Of a DNA stretch of 64,000 nucleotides, positions 54,001 through 61,330 are shown piece after piece. The stretch is from positions 48,442 to 112,441 of the forward strand of contig JAJEDJ010000057.1 in NCBI GenBank assembly GCA_022821545.1, in the 5' to 3' direction. Under the pieces are notes generated by a model that saw nothing but the letters and a program-made list of their open reading frames with translations, was not told where the DNA came from and did no database searches. The first letter of the stretch is position 1. Every line of letters begins with the position of its first letter. The position numbers and the translations under genes are program-made. This DNA comes from Caldilineaceae bacterium (GTDB lineage Bacteria > Chloroflexota > Anaerolineae > Caldilineales > Caldilineaceae).

Positions 54001-54987
54001 CGGGCCTGGCTGATCGATCTAGCCTGGCAGGACGTCACCCAGCTGGCATGGGCGTCTGTTCGCGAGCAGGAAGTTGACAGCGATGCCCTGATGGACGACA
54101 ACGATGCCCGGCGGCTTTACCTGCTGGAATGGCTGGAACCGCGCGGCTACGACCCTGAAATGCTGTTTTTCGACGACAAATACGCGCGCAGCGCGGCCCT
54201 GGCTGAATGGCTGAAGGACAGGGGGTATAAAGCGGAACTTGTCGTCCCGGAAACCAGATCGGACGCTTCGGATCAGTATGCCCGCTATGTTTCCTTGCGG
54301 GAGTGGCTGCTGTATCACGGTTGCGAGGAGGACGGGACAACACTGACAGAGGTTGCCGACGATCCCATCCTCGCGCATTTTGAAGCGGGCGACCAGTTGG
54401 ACGCCGCGCTGCTTGAACGGTTTGAGGCGGCGGCACAAGAGTATTCGAATGAAAATGGCTGGCCGCTGCCGACGACCGGAAAACAGAAACTGTTCGATGG
54501 CAAAACGGGCGAACCTTACGATGCCCATGTAACGGTTGGGATCGCGCAGATGCTCAAGTTGCATCATCTGGTAGAGGATAAAGTCCACGCCCGCAGCACG
54601 GGCCCCTACAGCTTGGTCACGCAGCAACCGCTGGGCGGCAAGGCACAGTTCGGCGGTCAGCGTTTTGGCGAGATGGAGGTATGGGCCCTGGAGGCATACG
54701 GCGCGGCCTACACGTTACAGGAGATGCTGACGATCAAGTCGGACGATACGACAGGCCGGGTGAAAACCTACGAGGCGATTGTCAAGGGCGACGAGATCCA
54801 GAGTCCCGGTGTGCCGGAGAGTTTCCGGGTGCTGGTGAAGGAGTTGCAGAGTCTGGCCCTTTCGATTGAGGTCATCAACGAAAAGAATGAGGTGATACAG
54901 CTCGGCAAAGATGAGGTTGAGGACCGTCTGCCGCATCTCGGCTTCAGCCTGAACGTACCCAGCCCGATGAGCCGCAGCAGCGAGTAA
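51061..54987 (+). CDS. rpoB: RNA polymerase beta subunit
   Basis: This 1308-residue catalytic subunit of RNA polymerase includes the rifampicin-region sequence GSSQLSQFMDQTNPLAEL then HKRRLSALGPGG, EGPNIGLIGYLATYGRIN, and GGKAQFGGQRFGEMEVWALE then AYGAAYTLQEM at the clamp end. Between VFDGAKEDEIESEL and QKLFDGKTGEPYDA lies an insert of about 150 residues (970-1136) with three repeats of A-R-x3-L-x-E-W-L-x3-G; most RpoB proteins have about 10-30 residues here. The ATG at 51061 has AAGGAG ten bases upstream; an ATG at 51052 is too close. Confidence 0.96.
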   Translation: MIDTAVGNGVGAKTQRKSYSRTSNLIELPRLIEIQLQSFEWFRTKGLKELFEEISPIVSFNKHLELHFGDFRFDDAKHTEDACRVRDITYSAPLWVEVRLVNNDTGEISEQEVFMGDFPLMTDSGTFIVNGSERVVVSQLIRSPGVYFTIEEDRSTGRDLTGTKLIPLRGAWLEFETSKRDIISVKVDRKRKLPATILLRAIGFGTDEEIRALFSDFDNNEDHPFIEATLERDPTANPTEDRQKGIDDARLEFYKKLRPGDPATLDNARNFLENLLFTPRRYDLGRVGRYKLNRKLGLEEPLSTRILTNDDIVSVVRRIIDINNGREMPDDIDHLGNRRIKTVGELIQSQLRIGLLRMERVVRERMSIREPEQVTPLCLINIRPVVAATREFFGSSQLSQFMDQTNPLAELTHKRRLSALGPGGLRRERAGFDVRDVHYSHYGRICPIETPEGPNIGLIGYLATYGRINDFGFIETPYRRVFNTVENQIDSLTGRVLAENIGDPDGGEVIAERGVEVTAELAEQIAAIEGLTEVRVRPFVGKDVIYLNADTEERSPIAQASTPLDGAGHFLNRRPSVRQAEEFRFEEPQRIEYMDVSPKQVVGVSAALIPFLEHDDTNRALMGSNMQRQAVPLVQPDAPIVGTGMEWQAAVDSGQVVVARKAGEAIRVVNTEIVIQEEDGSQRSYPLRKYNRSNQSTCIDQRPTIQKGDLVEAGTVLADSSSTQNGELALGQNVLVAYMSWEGGNYEDAILVSERLVENDKYTSVHIEKHEIEARETKLGPEEITRDIPNVGEDALRHLDEDGIIRIGAEVAAGDILVGKITPKGETELTPEEKLLRAIFGEKAREVKDSSLRLPHGERGKVVDIKVFTREDHQDMPAGVEMMVRVSIAQRRRLTEGDKMAGRHGNKGVISRVVPVEDMPFLEDGTPIDIILNPLGVPGRMNIGQVLETHLGWAADRLGFMAETPVFDGAKEDEIESELARAWLIDLAWQDVTQLAWASVREQEVDSDALMDDNDARRLYLLEWLEPRGYDPEMLFFDDKYARSAALAEWLKDRGYKAELVVPETRSDASDQYARYVSLREWLLYHGCEEDGTTLTEVADDPILAHFEAGDQLDAALLERFEAAAQEYSNENGWPLPTTGKQKLFDGKTGEPYDAHVTVGIAQMLKLHHLVEDKVHARSTGPYSLVTQQPLGGKAQFGGQRFGEMEVWALEAYGAAYTLQEMLTIKSDDTTGRVKTYEAIVKGDEIQSPGVPESFRVLVKELQSLALSIEVINEKNEVIQLGKDEVEDRLPHLGFSLNVPSPMSRSSE

Positions 54988-54998
54988 GGGCGGCGCCA

Positions 54999-55139
54999 AC
55001 CGAGGCCGCCGCCGACCGCATCTGCTGCGCAACTGGCAACGGGCGAGTCGTACACTGCGCCCGGTGGCCTGTGAATTCACCGACCACCGCGAGGCCGCCG
55101 TCAAACGCAACTGCTGTGCGCATAGCGGCGGGCGAAACG
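54999..55139 (+). repeat. Imperfect ~52-bp direct repeat between rpoB and rpoC
   Basis: Copy 1 (54999-55050) and copy 2 (55086-55139) share GAGGCCGCCG, CGCA-CTGCTG and CGGGCGA blocks in the same order. They fill most of the 165-bp gap just before the rpoC ribosome-binding site. This looks like a local duplication. Confidence 0.55.
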
Positions 55140-55152
55140 CAAAGGAGCCATA

Positions 55153-58100
55153 ATGGAAGTACGAGATTTTGACGCAATTCGCATTTCTCTTGCCTCCCCG
55201 GACCAGATTGACGACTGGAGTTTCGGCGAAGTAACGAAGCCGGAGACGATCAACTACCGCACGCTGCGACCGGAGCGGGACGGACTGTTCTGTGAACGAA
55301 TCTTCGGGCCGCAGAAGGATTGGGAATGCGCTTGCGGCAAGTATAAGCGCGTCCGGTATAAGGGCATCGTCTGCGACAAATGCGGTGTGGAAGTGGCGCC
55401 GCAGCGTGTGCGCCGCGAACGCATGGGTCACATTCAACTGGCATCGCCAGTCAGCCATATCTGGTATGTGAAAGGCGTTCCCAGCCATCTGGGGTTGCTC
55501 CTGAACATCAGCCCCCGCCATCTGGAGCGGGTCCTGTACTTTGCTCAGTTCATCATCACCGACGTGAACGAAGATGCACGCGGCCGGGCGATTCAGCGTC
55601 TCGAAAAAGAGATGCAGATGGGGATAGCCCGATTGGAGAACGAGGCGCAGGAGCAGATCGACGTTGTCGAAAGCAGTGCGCAGAGCCAGCTTGACGAGCT
55701 GGACGAGGAAGAACAGGCACAGATCGCGCGGCTTGATGAGCGCATCAACCGATCTTCGTCAGAGGCGATCAGCCAGGCCCAGCGGCTCCAGGACTGGATT
55801 CAGAGCAATCTTGACAAGAAAGCGCCAGAAGACAAAGGCCTGGATTGGGTAGACGAGCCGATCATTGCGGCCAATAGGAAGGTCACCGCCAAGCACGAAC
55901 GAACGGTCAACGACCATGTGCAGGAACGGTTGGACAAGCTCCAGTTTGAGTCCGACGAGGAAAAGTCGGATATTCGGACGCAGATTCAGGCGAAGCAGAC
56001 ATACATACGCCAGGAACTGGAAGGGTTGCTCGAAAAGATGCGGGAAGATGTAGCCGAACAGCGGGAGCGGCTGCAGTCCGGCGCGGAAGAGGAACTGGAC
56101 GAACTGAAGAGCATGGAGGAGATGCAGCTTCTGACGGAGACCCGCTATCGCGAGCTGGCCGATCGGTGGGGCAACATATTCAAGGCGGAAATGGGCGCCG
56201 AGGCGATCCGCGATATCGTAGCCAAAGTCGATCTGGACGAACTGGCAAAAGAGCTGCGCCTGGAGATTTTTACGACCAAGAGCAAGCAGCGCCGCAAAAA
56301 GGCGGCCAAACGTCTGCGCGTTGTGGAAAACTTCCGCAAGAGCGGCAACCGGCCGGAGTGGATGGTACTGACGATTTTACCGGTGATTCCGCCGGAACTG
56401 CGGCCAATGGTACAGCTGGACGGCGGGCGCTTTGCGACCAGCGATCTCAATGATCTGTACAGGCGGGTGATCAACCGCAACAACCGTCTCAAGCGGCTGC
56501 TTGACCTCGGGGCGCCGGATGTCATCGTGCGCAACGAAAAGCGCATGTTGCAGGAGGCGGTCGATAGTCTGATTGACAACGGGCGGCGGGGCCGGGCGGT
56601 CAGCCGCAGCGGTAAGCGCAAGCTCAAGAGCCTGAGCGACATGCTCAAGGGGAAGCAGGGCCGTTTCCGCCGCAACCTGTTGGGGAAACGCGTCGATTAC
56701 TCCGGTCGCTCGGTCATTGTGATCGGCCCCACGTTGAAGTTGCACCAGTGCGGCCTGCCGAAAAAGATGGCGCTGGAGTTGTTCAAACCGTTCGTCATGC
56801 GGCGCCTGGTGGAGGACAATTATGCGCACAACATCAAGAGCGCCAAGCGCATGGTAGATCGCCAGCAGTCCGAAGTATGGGACGAGCTGGAGGAGATCTG
56901 CAAGGAGCGGCCGGTGCTGTTGAACAGGGCGCCGACGCTGCATCGCCTGGGCATTCAGGCCTTTGAAGTCACGTTGGTGGAGGGTAGCGCGATACAGCTG
57001 CACCCACTGGTCTGCGACGCGTTTAATGCGGATTTTGACGGTGATCAGATGGCGGTGCATGTGCCGCTGAGCCAGTCTGCGGTAGATGAGGCGCGGCAAC
57101 TGATGCTTTCGAGCCAGAATCTGCTCAAGCCCAGCAGTGGTGAACCGATCGTCGGCCCTTCGAAGGACATGGTGATGGGTGTCTACTACCTGACGACCGA
57201 AGAGAACGAGTCGACGCCCGATGCCGAACTGCCGCATTTCAGCTCGATGGATGAAGCGGAATACATCTATAGCCTGGGCCATGTCAAATTGCGGGATTCG
57301 ATCCGGGCGCGCTTTACGACGCGTTTCGACGTTCAGCCGATCGAGTCGATGGAGGTGAGCGAGCGGGTGATGGATGCCTTGCAGGAACACGGCATCGCCA
57401 CCGTCGGCGAACTGATGGACATCTATGCCCAGGGCGAACGCCACATGATTCAGGAGATTCCGGCTTTTGGCGTGGCGGCCATGACTGAGGTGCGGGACGC
57501 CCTGCGGAAACTGAATCTGTTGGGGGCCGCCTGGCCGCGAGATCGAATCATTCGCACAACGATCGGGCGTATCATCTTCAACCGGGCGCTGCCGGAAGAG
57601 TTGTGGTTCGTCAACGAGCTTCTCGACAAGAAGGGTGTCAATGAGGTCATCGACCTCTGTTACAAGCACCTGGGCCGGGAAGTGACAGCCGAAACGGTAG
57701 ACAATATCAAGGATCTGGGTTTCGAATACGCCACCCGGTCCGGCATCACGATTGCGGTCAGTGACATTCAGGTGCCGCATGAAAAGGACGAAATCGTCGA
57801 ACGCACTTCCGACGAGGTAGCCGAGGCAGAGCACCAGTACCGACGCGGCCTGATTACCGAGGAAGAACTGTACGAAAAGACGGTCGAACTGTGGACGCGG
57901 GCTGCTGATGAGGTGACGGCCGAGGTACGTAAACTGCTCAGCCCGCTTGAGGGGCTTGGCGCGATGGCGCACTCCGGTTCGACCAAGGGGGGCGTCAATA
58001 CGGTGCGGCAGCTTGCCGGTATGCGCGGCCTGATTGCCGGCCCCAATGGGCGCATTATTCCTTTGCCGATCCGTTCAAATTTCCGCGAAGGGTTAACCGC

Positions 58101-59766
58101 GTTGGAGTACTTCCTCAGCACGCATGGCGGCCGCAAAGGCCTGGCGGATACGGCTCTGCGCACCGCAGACGCCGGCTATCTGACCCGCCGCCTGGTGGAC
58201 GTGGCCCAGGATGTGATCGTGACCGAGGATGATTGCGGCACCAATGCCGGCATCTGGATCGATGCCAAGAGTTCAAGGGATATGGGCGAGAGCTTCGCCG
58301 ACCGCGTGGCCACGCGCACGCTTGCCGCTGCGATCAGACTTCCTGATTCCGATGAGACGTTGCTGGAGCGGGATACCGTCATTGACGAGGCCGCCCTGGC
58401 AACCATCGAGCGTCATGAGGTGGAAAAGGCTTTCGTCTATAGCCCGCTGACTTGCGAGTCCCGCTTTGGCCTGTGCAAGAAATGTTATGGTACGGACCTG
58501 GCCCGAGGAGGAACGGTGGAGCAGGGTGAAGCGGTGGGGATAATCGCGGCACAGTCGATCGGCGAGCCGGGAACCCAGCTCACGCTGCGCACGTTCCACA
58601 CGGGCGGTGTGGCCGGCAGTGATGACATCACCCAGGGTTTGCCGCGCGTCGAGGAGTTGTTCGAGGTACGAAACCCCAAAGGTGAAGCTGTCATCAGCGA
58701 GATCGATGGCAAGGTTGACATCTGGTGGGAAGGCGATCAACGCATGTTGAAGGTGAGCCGCACCGAACTCAAACGACGGGAAATCGCCATTCCCGAAGGC
58801 TTTGAGCTGATGGTGGATTCAGATGACCGGGTGCAGGAAGATACGATCATCGCCCGCAACGGAGACGAGGATGCACAGGGAGTCCTGGCAGGCATGGAGG
58901 GCCAGATCTTCGCCGAGAACGGTCAGGTCATTATCCGCCGGGAAGACAACCTGGTATGGGAGACCGATATCCCCGCCAATGCCCGATTGCGGGTGGAGAA
59001 GGGTGAAGAGGTGACCGCCGGCGAGCAGCTGACCGAAGGCTCGAAAAATCCAAGAGAAATTCTGCGCATTCAGGGCCGGGAAGCCTGTCAGTTATACCTG
59101 TTGGAGCAGGTGCAGCAGGTATACCGGAGCCAGGGCGTTGCGATCCACGACAAGCATATCGAGGTGATCTTGCGCCAGTTGCTGCGGCGCGTGATGATCC
59201 GGGCGACCGGCGATACTGATTTTCTGCCGGGCGAACTGGTGGACCGTTTCCAATTTGAGGATGAGAACAACAAGGCGATCGGCCACGGTCACCGGCCGGC
59301 CAAGGCCGAACCGGTCGTGCTGGGGTTGACGAAAGCCGCCTTGAATACCGAAAGCTTCCTGGCTGCAGCCAGCTTCCAGGAGACGACGCGCGTGCTTACC
59401 GATGCCGCTGTGCAAGGCCAGCGGGACGAGTTGCGGGGCCTCAAGGAGAATGTCATCATCGGCAAGCTGATTCCGGTCGGCTCCGGTTTCCGCACGCGGC
59501 GCATGTGGGAAGAAGAGAAGCAGCAGGCCGTTGAGCAGCTGGCGGAGCAGCACGATATCGTCGATGAGGGGTTGAGCGAACTCGAGTTCGACCTGGACGA
59601 TCCCGATCTGGACCTGGCCGATCTCTCCGGTTTGGCGGAGGTGGGTATCGGCCCGCTGGGGATGCTATCCGGGTTTGGCGGCGGCGTCGAGGAGGAAGAG
59701 CTCGACTTCGACTTCAACAATCTGAAGGACGAGGAAAGCGAAGAGATCAACGTCGACTTGCGCTAA
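55153..59766 (+). CDS. rpoC: RNA polymerase beta' subunit
   Basis: This 1537-residue subunit has the N-terminal zinc site CACGKYKRVRYKGIVCDKC, the clamp helices, the catalytic NADFDGDQMAVHVP (near 625) and the second zinc site CESRFGLCKKC. Between the first zinc region and KAEMGAEAIRDI lies a ~190-residue Gln/Glu-rich coiled coil (about 145-335), far longer than the equivalent ~30-residue stretch of Firmicutes. It ends in an acidic tail (DFDFNNLKDEESEEINVD). AAAGGAG lies six bases before the ATG. Confidence 0.96.
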   Translation: MEVRDFDAIRISLASPDQIDDWSFGEVTKPETINYRTLRPERDGLFCERIFGPQKDWECACGKYKRVRYKGIVCDKCGVEVAPQRVRRERMGHIQLASPVSHIWYVKGVPSHLGLLLNISPRHLERVLYFAQFIITDVNEDARGRAIQRLEKEMQMGIARLENEAQEQIDVVESSAQSQLDELDEEEQAQIARLDERINRSSSEAISQAQRLQDWIQSNLDKKAPEDKGLDWVDEPIIAANRKVTAKHERTVNDHVQERLDKLQFESDEEKSDIRTQIQAKQTYIRQELEGLLEKMREDVAEQRERLQSGAEEELDELKSMEEMQLLTETRYRELADRWGNIFKAEMGAEAIRDIVAKVDLDELAKELRLEIFTTKSKQRRKKAAKRLRVVENFRKSGNRPEWMVLTILPVIPPELRPMVQLDGGRFATSDLNDLYRRVINRNNRLKRLLDLGAPDVIVRNEKRMLQEAVDSLIDNGRRGRAVSRSGKRKLKSLSDMLKGKQGRFRRNLLGKRVDYSGRSVIVIGPTLKLHQCGLPKKMALELFKPFVMRRLVEDNYAHNIKSAKRMVDRQQSEVWDELEEICKERPVLLNRAPTLHRLGIQAFEVTLVEGSAIQLHPLVCDAFNADFDGDQMAVHVPLSQSAVDEARQLMLSSQNLLKPSSGEPIVGPSKDMVMGVYYLTTEENESTPDAELPHFSSMDEAEYIYSLGHVKLRDSIRARFTTRFDVQPIESMEVSERVMDALQEHGIATVGELMDIYAQGERHMIQEIPAFGVAAMTEVRDALRKLNLLGAAWPRDRIIRTTIGRIIFNRALPEELWFVNELLDKKGVNEVIDLCYKHLGREVTAETVDNIKDLGFEYATRSGITIAVSDIQVPHEKDEIVERTSDEVAEAEHQYRRGLITEEELYEKTVELWTRAADEVTAEVRKLLSPLEGLGAMAHSGSTKGGVNTVRQLAGMRGLIAGPNGRIIPLPIRSNFREGLTALEYFLSTHGGRKGLADTALRTADAGYLTRRLVDVAQDVIVTEDDCGTNAGIWIDAKSSRDMGESFADRVATRTLAAAIRLPDSDETLLERDTVIDEAALATIERHEVEKAFVYSPLTCESRFGLCKKCYGTDLARGGTVEQGEAVGIIAAQSIGEPGTQLTLRTFHTGGVAGSDDITQGLPRVEELFEVRNPKGEAVISEIDGKVDIWWEGDQRMLKVSRTELKRREIAIPEGFELMVDSDDRVQEDTIIARNGDEDAQGVLAGMEGQIFAENGQVIIRREDNLVWETDIPANARLRVEKGEEVTAGEQLTEGSKNPREILRIQGREACQLYLLEQVQQVYRSQGVAIHDKHIEVILRQLLRRVMIRATGDTDFLPGELVDRFQFEDENNKAIGHGHRPAKAEPVVLGLTKAALNTESFLAAASFQETTRVLTDAAVQGQRDELRGLKENVIIGKLIPVGSGFRTRRMWEEEKQQAVEQLAEQHDIVDEGLSELEFDLDDPDLDLADLSGLAEVGIGPLGMLSGFGGGVEEEELDFDFNNLKDEESEEINVDLR

Positions 59767-59796
59767 AAGTCAGTTGAAATGTAGATGTACAGACGA

Positions 59797-59831
59797 GGGT
59801 GGGAGAGTCGGCTCTCCCACCCTTTCTCGTT
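59797..59831 (+). terminator. Terminator of rpoBC
   Basis: A perfect 11-bp stem, GGGTGGGAGAG (59797-59807) with CTCTCCCACCC (59812-59822), loop TCGG, tail TTTCTCGTT. It lies 31 bp after the rpoC stop. Confidence 0.9.
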
Positions 59832-59877
59832 CGCCTGGACTTTATTGGGTGATGCATCCAAATGGTTCCTGCCTGAT

Positions 59878-59907
59878 TTGCCTACAGCAGCCCGGTTGTG
59901 ATATAGT
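59878..59907 (+). promoter_or_regulatory. Promoter of rpsL-rpsG
   Basis: TTGCCT (59878-59883) and TATAGT (59902-59907), 18 bp apart, lie 48 bp before rpsL and after the rpoC terminator, so the str genes have their own start. Confidence 0.65.
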
Positions 59908-59955
59908 AGACTACTGTCTTTTCGTGGGCTACGATGACCATCAGGGAGGAACCAT

Positions 59956-60372
59956 TTGCCGACGATAAATCAATTGGTCCGCAAGGGCCGTAAGACCAAG
60001 CCAAAGAAAGAGACCGCACCGGCCTTGCGCTTTACGCAGAACACATTGACCGGCCGCACAAAGCGGGTCAAGCAAGGCAATCCCCAGAAAAGGGGTGTAT
60101 GTACACAGGTGCGAACGACAACACCTAAGAAACCGAATTCCGCCCTGCGCAAGGTAGCCCGTGTGCGCCTTACCAATGGCGTTGAAGTGACGGCCTATAT
60201 TCCTGGCGAAGGCCATAACCTCCAGGAACACAGTGTGGTTCTGGTACGCGGCGGTCGGGTAAGAGATCTGCCCGGCGTACGCTATCATATCGTGCGCGGC
60301 GCGCTGGACAGCACGGGGGTCAATGACCGCAAGCGAAGCCGCAGCAAATACGGTACCAAGAAGCCGCTTTAG
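59956..60372 (+). CDS. rpsL: 30S ribosomal protein S12
   Basis: This 138-residue uS12 controls decoding accuracy. Sequence: MPTINQLVRKGRKTKPKKE, then TTTPKKPNSALRKVARVRL (the streptomycin-site loop, with Lys at the classic position), EGHNLQEHSVVLVRGGRV and DLPGVRYHIVRGALD. The start codon is TTG, with GGGAGGA close upstream, which is unusual for such a highly expressed protein. It is the first gene of the str-type cluster, followed 83 bp later by rpsG. Confidence 0.97.
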   Translation: MPTINQLVRKGRKTKPKKETAPALRFTQNTLTGRTKRVKQGNPQKRGVCTQVRTTTPKKPNSALRKVARVRLTNGVEVTAYIPGEGHNLQEHSVVLVRGGRVRDLPGVRYHIVRGALDSTGVNDRKRSRSKYGTKKPL

Positions 60373-60455
60373 GCGCATACTCTGGCGAGGGGGACAGGCT
60401 GTGCGTCCAACCTCGGGAGGCGCGCAAGCGCAAATGATGGAGATGGAGTAGTAGA

Positions 60456-60932
60456 ATGCCGCGACGAAACCGGCCCGAAAAGCGTCAAGTTACGCCCGAC
60501 CCCCGGCACAACAGCGTTGTGCTGGCCAAGTTCATCAACAATCTGATGGAACGGGGCAAGAAAAGTCTGGCCGCCAGAATTGTGTATACCGCACTGGATA
60601 CCATATCCGAACGCACCAATCGTCCACCTCTGGAAGTCTTCGAAGAAGCGCTCAGGAACGCCACTCCTCTGGTTGAGGTCAAACCGCAGCGTGTTGGCGG
60701 CGCGACCTATCAGGTGCCGATGGAGATTCGCCCTGACCGGCGGCAGGCCTTGGCCATGCGCTGGCTGATTCAGAATGCCAGGGGGCGGAGCGGCCGCAAT
60801 ATGGCCACTCGGTTGGCGAATGAACTTCTGGACACGGCGCGCGGGGAAGGACAAACCGTGCGCAGGCGTGAAGAAACGCACCGGATGGCAGAAGCCAATC
60901 AAGCCTTTGCACATTTTGCCAGAAGGCGATAG
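60456..60932 (+). CDS. rpsG: 30S ribosomal protein S7
   Basis: This 158-residue uS7 of the small-subunit head begins MPRRNRPEKRQVTPDPRHNS, then VVLAKFINNLMERGKKSLA, VGGATYQVPMEIRPDRRQAL and AMRWLIQNARGRSGRNM, ending HRMAEANQAFAHFARRR. Length and core match the family. GATGGAG precedes the ATG by about 8 bases. It is co-transcribed with rpsL. Confidence 0.97.
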   Translation: MPRRNRPEKRQVTPDPRHNSVVLAKFINNLMERGKKSLAARIVYTALDTISERTNRPPLEVFEEALRNATPLVEVKPQRVGGATYQVPMEIRPDRRQALAMRWLIQNARGRSGRNMATRLANELLDTARGEGQTVRRREETHRMAEANQAFAHFARRR

Positions 60933-61330
60933 GCATTTTGCCTGCATGGCAGCATAGACAAACGAGTTGGTAATTCCTGATGTGTCCGGCGCCCTGGCTG
61001 GGCACAGCTTCGGAGGAATCCTGCCCTTCCGGGTTTGGATTTTCTTCTGAACCGAACAATACACGACGCATTCGAGCGACGGAATGATGTCGCACCGCGT
61101 TCAGCATCCCGCTGAGTGAGATTCGACGCTGCCGGAAGAGCAGGCCGCCGGATTAGAAGATTGCAGGCGCCCCTGCTCGAAAAGGGTGCGTTGGATTCCG
61201 GTGGCTGTAAGACGGCTGCGTCGTTTTTGTTGGGGGCAGGGCGAGACGGTTGAATGCGGCCCAGATTAGGTGGAATGGGGCGCTGCCCACCAGGAAAAGA
61301 TCAGGTGAAGATAAGATACAGGTGAATTTG
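60933..61330 (+). other. 398-bp gap before fusA
   Basis: No gene or clear promoter is seen. It includes the fusA ribosome-binding site (AGGTGA) at its end. A weak GACG/CGTC hairpin with a T-run around 61214-61231 could attenuate transcription. Confidence 0.35.

Noticed and set aside
56377..57972. A 531-residue minus-strand open frame
   Set aside because: It is antisense to the catalytic core of rpoC and has no recognisable domain.
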